A stretch of 64,000 bases of DNA from Harmothoe impar (GCA_947462335.1 OX381710.1:992001-1056000), one strand, 5' to 3'; shown: positions 45,956 through 55,449, counted from the first letter of the stretch. A program made the numbers and translations. Notes: generated from the letters alone by a model not told the origin.

Positions 45956-48841
45956 ATGACTACCACGCGGGTTGCTGATTTTCTGCGAATTGAGGGACTG
46001 AAGATGGTGCACGTTAACACCAGGAGTATGTTTAAGAAACGCCAGGACATTTTCAACCAGTTGGACGGAACTGACATAGTTACTATGAGCGAAACTTGGC
46101 TGCATGACGAGTATGATGATGACTTGATTAACTGGGAAGGGATGAATCTGTATCGACAAGACAGGCCGAAAAAAAAAGGAGGAGGTATAGCTGTGTATAT
46201 TCGGAATGACTTAAAGTTCAGTGTCACTGTGAGACATGATCTAAGTTTCTGTAATTGTCATCTGGAGTGCTTTGTGTTAGACCTGCAGGTGTCGCCCGAC
46301 AATGTTATGAGAATCTATTCTCTTTATCGTCCACCCTCTGGAAAACCCGCAAAATTTTTTGAATATTTGGAAAAGATGATGAAGGTCCGTATTGGCGAGA
46401 AGGTTGAAAAATGGATCATGGGGGATATAAATATTAATAGTTTGAGGGACAAATTGCCCTCTGCTGTTCAGCTCGGTGACACTTGCAGGTTCGAAGGTTT
46501 TCATAAGTTGATACACCAATGCACCAGACCCTATAAGTTGCAGGTGTCTTGCTTGGACAATATATTGACTAATTATGATGATGATTGTTACAGTGGTGTT
46601 TTGAACTTTCTGGTTAGTGACCATCTGCCTGTTTTTGTAGTAAAAACAAAAGAGAGAGTGGAATACGCTAAGAAGAAAATCAGGATCAGGAGATACAGAG
46701 ACTTTGACGGCGAATTGTTTAAAGACTGGCTCAGTGAAATAGATTGGGATGAATTCTATTCCTCAACGGATCCTGATAGATCCTGGTTGATGATAGAAAA
46801 CCACATCAAGGATTTCCTGGATATTTATTGTCCGTGGGAAACTTTGGAGGTGGTGGACAAAAGAAATCGTTGGATGACCAATGAAATATTGAGCTTGATA
46901 CGGGAAAGGGAAGATAACATGGATCTTTTTTTGAGCACAAAGAATCCTGTTTATATGACCAAGGCCAAAAATTTGCGCTGTCGAATTACAAGAGCTATTA
47001 ATTATTCAAAAGCCAACCTAATCAAGCACTCATTGGAAGAGTCTAAAACAAACCCCAAAAAGTTTTGGAGGATAATCAATTCTGTACTTAAGCCTGAGGT
47101 GGAAGTCCAGCCCCCAACCCTTATTGGGGAGGATGGCTTTATAAAAACCAAACAGGATTCTGTGGATTATCTGAATGATTACTTTTCCAACATAGGGGGA
47201 GTCCTGTCAGAAAATATGTCGAATAAAGGTGTTCCGGTCCGTTCTAATTTTGCTGAGCCAGTTGACCCGGTCTTCCCTAAAATAAAGGTGGATAAACTTA
47301 TGGTGGACATATTGTTTAGTGAAATCAATATAAACAAGACTTCTGGTATTGAAGGTATACGCTGTGATGTATTAAAAATGGCTATGAAATTTTTGTTGGT
47401 CCCCATGACATGGTTGTACCAATTGTCGTTTGACAGTGGAATTTTCCCTGAAACCTGGAAACTGGCTAGAGTAAACCCAATCCCAAAAAATGGTAACTTG
47501 AAGCTAATCACGAATTGGAGGCCAATTTCATTGTTGTCTGTGCCGTCAAAAATAGCAGAGCGTCTTATGCATATACATTTAACCAATGTGGTCACGGACT
47601 TGGATTTTTTGAGCGATAAGCAGTCTGGCTACAGACCTGGTCGTGGTACGGGGGATGCTATATTTAGTTTCTTGAACAGTGTGTATGAGAGCAGGTCACG
47701 TGGTCACTTAACTGGTGCCTGCTTTGTGGACCTTAGAAAGGCCTTCGATTCTGTCAATCATGCTTACTTATTTGAGACCCTTGGCACTCTTGGCCTACAT
47801 GATACAGTATTGAATTGGCTGATGAGCTACTTGACTGGTAGGAGCCAATACACAAGAATAGGTAGTACCTATTCCAGTGCGTCTCCGGTGTGTTATGGTG
47901 TGCCGCAGGGGTCAGTCCTAGGACCCCTGCTGTTCATCATCTACATTAATGATGTTGTAGATAGAATGGGTGATTGTAAATGCTGTTTGTATGCGGATGA
48001 CTTGGCAATCTACAGCTCGGCCAACAGGGTCGACTTAGTTCACCAACGTCTCCAACATACAATGAATAACATCAACCAGTGGTGCTTAGATAAAAGGCTT
48101 ACTGTGAATGTAGATAAGACAAAAGTGGTCTGGTATGGGTCGACGCAGAAATTACCCAGGGCTAAGGGTTTGGGATTCTGTATGGGCGGTCTGTCTGTTG
48201 AAGTCCTGGATAACTACACGTATCTAGGGCTGAAAATAGACGGCCCTTTAAGTTTCGAACCTGCCTTGAAAGACTTGAATACCAAGGTAAACCACAGGCT
48301 CTTTCGGCTTGGGAAGCAAAGGGATTATATGACAGAGAATACCTGTGTTGAAGTGTACAAATCAACCGTTTTGAGTCTGTTTGACTATGCCAGTTTTGCC
48401 CATGAAGGCGCAAATGGGGGTAGTTTAAAAAAATTGGATAGGCTACAACTTCGAGGGCTGAAAACTTGCTATAGGGGTAAACAGTACACTGAGGACCAGC
48501 TATATCAGAAGTCCCAAGTTCCGCGTCTGACTAGGCGACGCCAGGACCTAATGCTCACATACATGTTCAAACTATCGAGGGATAATCTCTGGGTAGACGA
48601 CGAAGTACCACGTCCGGGTCTGCGGTCAGAAAATAAGATAAAGCTCAAAGTTCCACGAGTACGTTCATGTGGCTATACCAATTCTCCCTTGTACAGAGGT
48701 TCAGTCCTTTGGAACAATCTGGGGGACTGGTATCAGCACAGTAAGGACAAATTAACCTTTAAGTCCAGAGTGGCAACACTCAAGGACTTAAGCAAGGTTA
48801 ACCCAAACCCTAAGGGTGCAACCCCAAACGATTTGGAGTGA
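45956..48841 (+). CDS. LINE endonuclease-reverse transcriptase, intact 961 aa
   Basis: Performs target-primed reverse transcription. The N-terminal APE-type endonuclease occupies about residues 15-225 (VHVNTRSM, MSETWL, IMGDININSL and VSDHLPVF motifs). The reverse transcriptase occupies about residues 480-770, with NWRPISLLS, SGYRPGRGTGDAIF, ACFVDLRKAFDSVNH, GVPQGSVLGPLLF and the catalytic YADD at 679-682. The C-terminus ends in the W-N-N-L..F-K pattern. There are no frameshifts or stops, unlike every other gene of the elements, so this is the youngest insertion. Jockey/CR1-like clade by motif style, not resolved further. Confidence 0.93.
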   Translation: MTTTRVADFLRIEGLKMVHVNTRSMFKKRQDIFNQLDGTDIVTMSETWLHDEYDDDLINWEGMNLYRQDRPKKKGGGIAVYIRNDLKFSVTVRHDLSFCNCHLECFVLDLQVSPDNVMRIYSLYRPPSGKPAKFFEYLEKMMKVRIGEKVEKWIMGDININSLRDKLPSAVQLGDTCRFEGFHKLIHQCTRPYKLQVSCLDNILTNYDDDCYSGVLNFLVSDHLPVFVVKTKERVEYAKKKIRIRRYRDFDGELFKDWLSEIDWDEFYSSTDPDRSWLMIENHIKDFLDIYCPWETLEVVDKRNRWMTNEILSLIREREDNMDLFLSTKNPVYMTKAKNLRCRITRAINYSKANLIKHSLEESKTNPKKFWRIINSVLKPEVEVQPPTLIGEDGFIKTKQDSVDYLNDYFSNIGGVLSENMSNKGVPVRSNFAEPVDPVFPKIKVDKLMVDILFSEININKTSGIEGIRCDVLKMAMKFLLVPMTWLYQLSFDSGIFPETWKLARVNPIPKNGNLKLITNWRPISLLSVPSKIAERLMHIHLTNVVTDLDFLSDKQSGYRPGRGTGDAIFSFLNSVYESRSRGHLTGACFVDLRKAFDSVNHAYLFETLGTLGLHDTVLNWLMSYLTGRSQYTRIGSTYSSASPVCYGVPQGSVLGPLLFIIYINDVVDRMGDCKCCLYADDLAIYSSANRVDLVHQRLQHTMNNINQWCLDKRLTVNVDKTKVVWYGSTQKLPRAKGLGFCMGGLSVEVLDNYTYLGLKIDGPLSFEPALKDLNTKVNHRLFRLGKQRDYMTENTCVEVYKSTVLSLFDYASFAHEGANGGSLKKLDRLQLRGLKTCYRGKQYTEDQLYQKSQVPRLTRRRQDLMLTYMFKLSRDNLWVDDEVPRPGLRSENKIKLKVPRVRSCGYTNSPLYRGSVLWNNLGDWYQHSKDKLTFKSRVATLKDLSKVNPNPKGATPNDLE

Positions 48842-48895
48842 GTGCTGTAAGTGAGTCATGACATTGTTAGAGTGCGAAATGAGTGTGCTGGGCGG

Positions 48896-49147
48896 GAGGA
48901 AGTCGTAATGACGTCATCTAGCCTGAAACAAACAGTTTGGAGCGATGTGTTACATAGGAAGTCGTAATGACGTCATGTGTGCACTACCTCTATGTAGGTG
49001 AATAGGAAGTCGTAATGACGTCATGTTCACCGATGAACGCGCCTGGCAAATGTCGTGGCACATGAGCGGGAGTCACTGACTTGAATCTACTTGTGTTAAG
49101 AATTTCTGTTGTTGAAGTGTGAATAAGAAGTCGTAATGACGTCATGT
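48896..49147 (+). promoter_or_regulatory. four GAAGTCGTAATGACGTCAT repeats in the LINE 3' region
   Basis: The 19-base phrase occurs four times with TGACGTCA at 48909-48916, 48968-48975, 49016-49023 and 49137-49144. TGACGTCA is the consensus CRE bound by CREB/ATF factors, next to GGAAGT (ETS-like) in two copies. It may drive or recruit transcription, or be recognised by the LINE protein. Confidence 0.6.
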
Positions 49148-50370
49148 TCCCAACTTCATCTTAGAATTGGTTAAATGAAATGTGAAGGTGTTGAGTAAAG
49201 ATTCCTGTCCAAATGTGTTGAGTATGTCTTGAACATGTTGAAACTGCTTCCTGCCTTCTTAAACCCTGTGTAACAAGAAACTGAACACACATTAATTTTG
49301 TTGTGACTTTTACTGACCACCTGTATGTGTGGAATAACCTGACATCTTCAGTCCTGTCCCTGTAAGTCGTGGTAGACTGTATATAACTGTGTTATATTAA
49401 TATCATGTAAACTGTATTTAATCATCTTTATATCATGTGTATATACTCATCTTTGTATCATCCAAATTGTGCTTGAAACGAAAGAAAAAACGATTGATGA
49501 GGAATCATTTTATTTGTCAAAATACCTAACACATGTTTATAACTTGTGACTTGATGAATAAAGATATTTTCAAACTCAAAAAAAACGTGGAGGTTGGTTT
49601 TTATCAAGATTCGTACGGGTGGCTGGAAAGTGTGAGGGCTACTTCTGCAGCTATTGCTGCTGCTCGTGCAAAACGTGAAGCTCGTATCGCTGTTCGTGCT
49701 ACACATGCTGCATACGAAGTTGCCAATGCTGCTAACAACGCTGCTGTTACTCTCGCCGCTGCTGCTCGTGCTGCTAATGTTCTTGCTACTGTTTCCGCTC
49801 TTGCTACCGATGCTGCTGCTACTGATGCTGCAGCGTCTGCTAAAAGTGCCGCTGTTGCGGCTGCTGCTAGGGCTAATGCTACTAATGCTTGTACAGCTGC
49901 TAAAAAAATAGCCTGTTTTGCTTATGCTAGTCGCAGTGTCGCTGTTACGGCTATGGCTGATGCACATGATGCTAAGTTACGGGCTGTTGCTTTTGCTGAA
50001 GATGCTGTTGATGCTGAAGATGCTGTTGATGCTGCTACTGCTGCTGAAGATGCTACTGCTGCTGCCGCTGCTGCTGCTGAAGATGCTGCTGCTGCTGCAG
50101 CAGCAGCTCTAGACACCTATGACGCTGCTGCTACTGCGGCTGCTGCTCTAGACACCTATGACGCTGCTGCTGCTGCTGAAGATGCTGCTGCTGCTGCTGC
50201 ACTAGTCATCTATGACGTGGCTGCTGCTCTAGACACCTATGACGCGGCTGCTGCTGCTGCTGCTGAAGATGCTGCTGCTGCTGCTGCTCTAGACACCTAT
50301 GACTAAAACTTAGTAGGAGTTATTTTACAAACACTACTGCTACCTATGACTAAACTTAGTAGGTGTTCTT

Positions 50371-50455
50371 TACAAACAAGAGAGCCACGTGGTGTTGTTT
50401 ACAAACAAACAGAGCCACGTGGTGTTGTTTACAAACAAAGATAGCCACGTGATGT
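50371..50455 (+). repeat. three tandem approximately 29-bp units
   Basis: Units of AGAGCCACGTGGTGTTGTTT plus ACAAACAA, with one E-box (CACGTG) each, lie between the alanine-rich gene and the right TIR. Confidence 0.8.
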
Positions 50456-50851
50456 TGTTGTGGCCTATCATGCCAATGAAGGGGACACGTGATCAAGGGG
50501 GCGCGGCCTATTATGCAAATGAGGGGGTCACGTGACCAAATGGCGACCTCTGATTGGCTGGTGATCAAGAGGGCGTGGCCTATTATGCAAATGAGAGGGT
50601 CACGTGATCAAGAGGGCGTGGCCTATTATGCAAATGAGGGGTCACGTGACCAAATGGTGGCCTCTGATTGGCTGGTGATCAAGGGGGCGTGGCCTATTAC
50701 GTAATTATGCAAATGAGGGGGCGTGGCCTATTACGTAATTATGCAAATGAGGGGGTCACGTGACCAAATGGAGGCCTCTGATTGGCTGCAGGTCGATTGA
50801 GTAATAAACAGTACTTAACTATAGTCCCGTTCCTATACATACAATACTACT
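50455..50851 (-). repeat. Element 2 right TIR
   Basis: Inverted copy of the left TIR with five ATGCAAAT octamers, CACGTGA boxes and GATTGGCTG (inverse CCAAT) motifs. The tip is TACATACAATACTACT, followed by the CATGCC duplication. Confidence 0.88.
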
Positions 50852-51080
50852 CATGCCCTGTTACATGCAGTGCATGCCCCTGTTACATGCAGTGCATGCC
50901 CTGTTACATGCAGTGCATGCCCCGTTACATGCAGTGCATGCCCCCGTTACATGCAGTGCATGCCCCGTTACATGCAGTGCATGCCCCTTCAAATGCAGTG
51001 CATGCCCCTTTACATGCAGTGCATGCCCTGTTACATGCAGTGCATGCCCCCGTTACATGCAGAGCATGCCCCGTTACATG
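50852..51080 (+). repeat. 21-bp satellite, continuation of array 2
   Basis: The array interrupted by Element 2 resumes with the CATGCC duplication and ends near 51,080 at the junction with truncated Element 3. Confidence 0.93.
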
Positions 51081-51088
51081 CTCCCCCC

Positions 51089-51173
51089 ACCAACCGGAAG
51101 TGAGTGACCTCATTGAGGATCACGTGACCGGAAGTGACCTGATTGATCACGTGACCGGAAGAAGAAGAAGAAG

Positions 51174-51204
<31 letters not shown>

Positions 51205-51875
51205 GACGTCACGCGACTTAATGAAGAGATGAGCGTCTTTAAGGGGTCACGCGCTTTAAAATGTGATATATATATATTTTTTTTTTTTTGGAGGAGGAGG
51301 AGGAGGAGGAGGAGGAGGAGGATAAGGAGAGGAGGAGGAGGAGGAGAAGGAGGAGGAGGCGAGTCTCTTATTTTTTTCGGTAAACCAATAAAAAACACCA
51401 CGATATAAGTTTGTTTTTTTCATTTTTATTGTTTTACGAGCGACTGGAAGTGACTTATTGAACTAGGTAGAAGCGTTCTTTAGAGTGTATAAGGGGGGAG
51501 GGGAGGGGAGGGGAGGGGAGGGGGGGAGGGGGGCCCCTTTAAGATGCATGGGGAGGGGGGCGCTTTTAGGATGCATGGGGCGGGTGGGGGGGAGGGGGGG
51601 GAGGGGGGCACTCTAGGGGGGTGGGGGGGCACTCTAAGGGGCGTTTGTCTCTTTTAAGAAAAAAAGAAAAGAAAAGATTTTAATCGAGAGACACGCTTCT
51701 TCCTCTCGAGAGGAAGAAGCGTGTCTCTTCATTTTTTTTTGTTTATCACATGCTTCGATGAGGCGATCAGCTGCGACCGGAGGAAGTGACACTTTAAGAG
51801 GACACGCGTCTTAATTGTTATAATATTTATTTTACTTACTAATAAAGAAGACGTATGAAAATAAAACACAACAAT
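51089..51875 (+). repeat. Element 3 left TIR (outer part missing)
   Basis: From the break inward: E-box/ETS phrases, a (GAA)n run (about 51,158-51,202), GACGTCACGCGAC, a (GGA)n run, a G-rich tract (51,487-51,640), a 40-bp palindrome, and sequence up to the 3' end of the death-domain gene. It pairs with 59,668-60,483. Confidence 0.9.
51688..51727. other. 40-bp perfect palindrome, Element 3 left TIR
   Basis: Arms begin GAGACACGCTTCTTCCTCTC and the second half is the exact complement, with CTCGAG at the centre. Same position relative to the G-rich tract as the hairpins of Elements 1 and 2. Confidence 0.95.
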
Positions 51876-52617
51876 TCACATGTCCGTCGTTCTCGTTGTT
51901 TCTTGCTTGATAAAGTCAAGTAATATCGTGATGCCGAGGTCAAACTTTCCCATGTCCTCAGTCAACACTCGAAGGAGTTCAAAAGGCGTACCGCCGGCAC
52001 CGTCAGCTTCAGCTTGCCACATTTTCAACACTCGGAAGGCCCACTCAGCGGGACTTCCTCCGTATTCGCATTCTTCAGCGATCTTATCTAACCTCTCAGG
52101 CGACAATTTTAAATGGTCCCCCACCTCTTTCCACCTGCTACCTAGACGTCTGCCGAGGGCGCCCAAGTGCTTATGCATCGCGCGCGAGTCGGGGTTTTCG
52201 AAATCCAACCCCTGTCTGTGGAGAAGGGACATCCACTGAGCCAACAGTTCCACTCGTCTAATGCGGGTGAAGACGCGACCGAGCTCTCCCCATCTATGAA
52301 AGATGCGGGGTTTCACCCCACCAGACTCGGAACATCGCCGTACACAGCTCCTCCGGTGTCTTGACACTGCGCTCTACTAGAGCATCCATACGGGCAGCGG
52401 TAACTTTTAAGCTACTGCCCAACTCTCTCCAAGATCCGCTCAACTCTTTACCTAGTTGACGAAGCAAGGCGTCGCTATATGCTAAGCGCCGCTGTCCTAC
52501 CTTTCTGTTCTCCCCATCGGTCTGCCTCGCGCGTCTCACGTCGTCAAGCCGCATTAACTTTTTTTCAGGTGGACAAGGCGGTGAAGGCGAGCTTGAAAGT
52601 GGAATAGCTTGAGCCAT
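51876..52617 (-). pseudogene. two-death-domain protein with one frameshift
   Basis: The start at 52617 gives MAQAIPLSSS and a proline/charged leader. A first death-like domain follows (LLRQLGKELSGSWRELGSSL and following). The frame is lost near 52,294-52,330, and the rest continues in a different frame to the stop at 51,876. The second domain is well formed: LGRRLGSRWKEVGDHLKLSP, then a WAFRVLKMW core and FELLRVLTEDMGKFDLG. The W-K-E-V-G/L-x-L-S core and terminal L..G..D-L-A/G pattern are those of death domains in apoptosis and innate-immunity adaptors. Death domains bind other death domains, so a decoy or adaptor acting on host cell-death signalling is inferred. The shift may be a mutation, sequencing error or programmed frameshift. 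Confidence 0.75.
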
Positions 52618-52630
52618 CTCGTCTCGTCTT

Positions 52631-52662
<32 letters not shown>

Positions 52663-52721
52663 TGGTAGTAGACGTTACTGTGGTCAGAGGCGATATGGTT
52701 TTTTTCGAACAGAAATCAGAG

Positions 52722-52729
52722 CTTTTATA
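52722..52729 (-). promoter_or_regulatory. TATA box of the death-domain gene
   Basis: TATAAAAG on the minus strand, 105 bases upstream of the ATG at 52617. It makes a divergent arrangement with the PC4-like gene. Confidence 0.55.
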
Positions 52730-53210
52730 CAGAGGGAGTTTAATCCTATTTCCAACAGCACTCCAGCTGTCTAGCGACCTGTCCGCATGACGCCTTTTCA
52801 GCCGCTCCGCTCCTTAAGAGCTTAGATGACGAGGGGTATGTCATCGCTATCCATGGAGACCAGCTGAAAAACGGTGTTTTTTCCTCATCCATAGCCTTAC
52901 CTCCTACCCCCTACCTGAGGACGCCTCCCTCCCTCTGACATTCATTGTAACAAACGTCAGAGGTCAGGTGAAAATCAGATTTTTTCATGCACAGCCTTAG
53001 TCAGCTGTCACCCCTATTGAACTAGCCGGCCGCCGCCGGCCGGCCCGGTCTACTCACCACGGCAGGAGGCGGTGATTTTTTTTGGTCTTACACTTAAGTC
53101 GCTCACCACATGCACACGCCTCTACTCACAGATAGACACGTTCGTCTTAGGGGGTCCTGCTTCACGCCACACGCCTCCTGTAGTTTTTTTGTATACACAC
53201 TCTAAGCTCA
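52730..53210. promoter_or_regulatory. divergent intergenic region of Element 3
   Basis: No ORF. It contains a GCCGGCCG palindromic cluster (about 53,026-53,047) and motifs shared with Elements 1 and 2 (ACTTAAGTCGCTCACCACA; CCTCCTGTAGTTTTTTTGTA and TACACA). Confidence 0.5.
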
Positions 53211-53212
53211 TC

Positions 53213-53612
53213 ACCGTTAATCCTTTATACAGCTAACGCGCGTTGAATTGCTGAACAGGGTGGTAAGTAGCTTAGCTCATGACAGTGGATCCCTCAAAAA
53301 AGAGGGGAAAGGGATCCAGCTGAAAACGTCATACCTTATGTCTTTTGTTTCTCTTTGTGAATGGCCGCCGGTCAGTCGGCGGCAGCAACCGCTTAATCCT
53401 TTATACAGCTAATGCGCGTTGAATTGCTGAACAGGCCGGTAAGTAGCTTAGCTCATGACAGTCGATCTCTCAAAAGGGGGGAAAGGGATCCAGCTGAAAA
53501 CGTCATGCCTTATGTCTTTTGTTTCTCTTTGTGAATGGCCGCCGGCCAGCCGGCGGCAGCTGAACAGGGGCAGTAAGTAGCTTAGCTCTAGAAGCGAGAA
53601 GGCGTATATAAG
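53213..53612 (+). promoter_or_regulatory. duplicated approximately 177-bp promoter module and TATA box
   Basis: Two direct copies start TTAATCCTTTATACAGCTAA and contain TAAGTAGCTTAGCTCATGAC, GGGATCCAGCTGAAAACGTC and CCGCCGG palindromes. A third partial copy leads into TATATAAG at 53605-53612, about 60 bases before the ATG at 53671. Confidence 0.65.
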
Positions 53613-53670
53613 GGGCCTGGAAACCTCCATTCACTCACTCAGTCTTTTGCTGCTCTCTACAGTCACCACC

Positions 53671-53844
53671 ATGAGCAAAAGACAACACCTAGCGCCGTCC
53701 AAGGATTGAAGCAAGTTCAAGAACAAGAAGACTACGCGGAACAGCGCTCGTTTAGCGTCAGTGCCTCCTCTTGCTACTGAAAATGAGACTACCGCCGCAT
53801 CCGCTTGGTCTTATCACCCTCCCGCTGTAGCAAGCGCTCGCAGC

Positions 53845-53885
<41 letters not shown>

Positions 53886-55281
53886 TAGTACTACTGGTAG
53901 TAGTCGTCGTGCTAGCGACGTTGTTACACTCGCGACGGTACACGTTGCTGCTAAGCGCGCTGCCGCTGCTACTGCCGCCCCGCCTGCTGCTGCTGCTGCT
54001 GCTGCTGGTGATCCTCGTGCTGCGGCTGCTGCTGCTGCTGCTGCACCTGCTACTGCTGCGCCTGCTACTGCTGCGCCTGCTGAGGCTGCTGCGCCTGCTA
54101 CTGTTGCGCCTGCTGCTGCTGCTGCTGCTGCTGCTTCTGCTGCACCTGCTGCTACCGCTACTACTACTGACGACAACGCTCCTGGCACAGCGCAGTACTG
54201 GCAACCGGGTTTTTACTTCCCCACTACTGTTGATGATTTTGATGACCTGCCGCACGTTGCACAGCCCCTCTCCACCACTACATCGACCGACGCCCTCGAC
54301 GCCGCTCGCGCTGAGAGTTACAGCTATTCGGACACTCAGCCCCTAAACCAAGAAGAAGAGGAGGAGGAGGAGGAGGAGGAGGAGGAGCAGCAGCAACAGG
54401 GTGAGACAGAGAACGACGCTGACGACGAGGCGTACGAAGAACCCGAAGGGAAAGGGGCGGACGGTACGTTTCTTCGGCTCCCCTCTTCCACAGCTTTCGA
54501 CCTCACTTCCACTGGTAGCGCGTCCGGTCCGTGGCGACTGCCCTCACCGCCACCTTACGAGGGCGGCGGCGCTTCATCTTCTACCGCTACACTCAGCACC
54601 GACGGCGTGTGGCTGCGCTGTTCCAACAACGAGGTCTCGGATACCACCAGCGCTGACGCTGCTCCTGTTATCGGTTCTGCTGCTGATTCAGCTCACGCTG
54701 ATGGTGTTACTCTTCTTGCGGGTCTGAAACGTTCTAAGGTGAGTTCCAGAACAACAAGGCCTACTAAGAAGAGAAAAATACAAGAAAAAGAACGAGATGG
54801 ACGAGAAGAAGCAGAGAAAACCTCCCGTCCTCTCGGGTTAGAGTTCTGCTTAGACGGGACTTTGACGCTGGAGATCTGGGAGGACGTGGCCAGACTGTCT
54901 AGGAGGCCGCGCTACACAAAAGACGGCCAGGTGAAAGAGGCGTCTCTGACCAGAAGCAAGCGAGTGCACTTCACTGCCGACGCGCTGCGCGAGCTAATAG
55001 CACGCATCGCCGATATCCGCGCAGTGGTGCGCATACGCGACACAGCGTCCGCGCAAGGAGGACCTAATCACACCCCCTGGTTCGCAGTGCTGGATGAGGA
55101 GGGCGAAGTGTACGCAGCTGTGAGCTACTACAGCGGTAAGAACCTCATCCACGTGCGCAAGTACGAAGGTCCTGACAAAAAACCCACACAGCAGGGGGTG
55201 ACGCTGTCCGCCAGAGCGCTCAAAGAGTTGGATGACAAAACAGAGATTATTCTCAAATTTCTCGGTATAGATTTGGAATGA
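53671..55281 (+). pseudogene. Ala/Ser-rich acidic protein with a PC4-like C-terminus, stop at codon 13
   Basis: The ATG at 53671 (CACCACCATGAGC) opens a frame broken once by TGA at 53707-53709 and then open to 55281. The open part has no other ATG, so 53671 must be the original start. Layout, counted from 53761: serine tract (about 22-45), alanine/proline-rich region (60-140), acidic run (198-215), basic nuclear-localisation-like PTKKRKIQEK (about 333-343), then a globular C-terminus. The last approximately 57 residues (VSYYSGKNLIHVRKY, then GVTLSARALKEL) resemble the PC4/p15 single-stranded-DNA-binding fold. A preceding segment (LEFCLDGTLTLEIWEDVARL) may belong to the same fold. A single-stranded-DNA-binding or transcription-coactivator role beside polB fits. 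Confidence 0.65.
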
Positions 55282-55449
55282 GAGACGCTCAACGCTCACG
55301 CGCGCACACACACAGCGTTTGACGTACGCTGTATGAGACAGACAGACGGATACACAGACAGCAGACAGATAGATAGATAGACAGATAGATTGATTGATAG
55401 ATAGATAGATAGTTAGACAGCTAAGTAGTTGGTAACTGAGTGAAAAAAC
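55282..55449 (+). repeat. spacer with GATA-type microsatellite
   Basis: The 168-base gap between the PC4-like gene and polB is mainly CAGACA and AGATAGAT repeats. No separate promoter is seen. Confidence 0.8.

Larger units (their letters stand above)
45531..49583 (+). mobile_element. non-LTR retrotransposon (LINE) inserted in Element 2
   Basis: About 4.05 kb. The 3' end has AATAAA (49557-49562) and an A-rich tail before AACGTGG. The target phrase AACGT occurs on both sides (45526-45530 and 49584-49588), a short target duplication overlapping the A tail. There is a 5' region of about 425 bp, then one long ORF. No separate ORF1 was found, so the copy may be 5'-truncated or of a one-ORF type. 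Confidence 0.82.
45499..50306 (+). pseudogene. alanine-rich gene of Element 2, split by a LINE
   Basis: The start codon at 45499 gives MFTDELTSSNV, then the LINE interrupts. The frame resumes at 49584 with NVEVGFYQDSYGWLESVRAT and runs to TAA at 50304-50306, about 240 codons beyond the insertion. The body is over half alanine: a basic part (ARAKREARIAVRATHAAYEV) gives way to acidic and tyrosine-containing repeats of the form ALDTYDAAAAA and AEDAAAA. An extended helical, histone-tail-like or structural protein is possible, but no family is recognised. A remnant lies in Element 1 at the colinear place. Confidence 0.6.
37820..50851. mobile_element. Element 2: non-autonomous Polinton-like TIR element
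   Basis: 13,032 bp, starting 5'-AGTAGTATAG and ending AATACTACT-3', flanked by CATGCC (37814-37819 and 50852-50857). It is inserted in the 21-bp satellite, which resumes at 50,852. Without the nested LINE it would be about 9.0 kb, close to Element 1. Relative to Element 1 it is reversed: from the right end inward come the alanine-rich gene, promoter modules, TATA box and conserved transcript. The left part carries a small helical ORF with a histone-type stem-loop. No polymerase or integrase of its own. The left TIR region has a G tract and hairpin, but the right does not. Confidence 0.87.

Noticed and set aside
47179..47595. Antisense ORF of 138 codons within the LINE (and others at 46,277-46,624 and 48,162-48,413)
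   Set aside because: Antisense to an intact reverse transcriptase, with no domain.
53758..54346. Serine-rich, alanine-rich and leucine-rich ORFs overlapping the PC4-like gene
   Set aside because: Shadows of trinucleotide repeats in other frames of the same gene.
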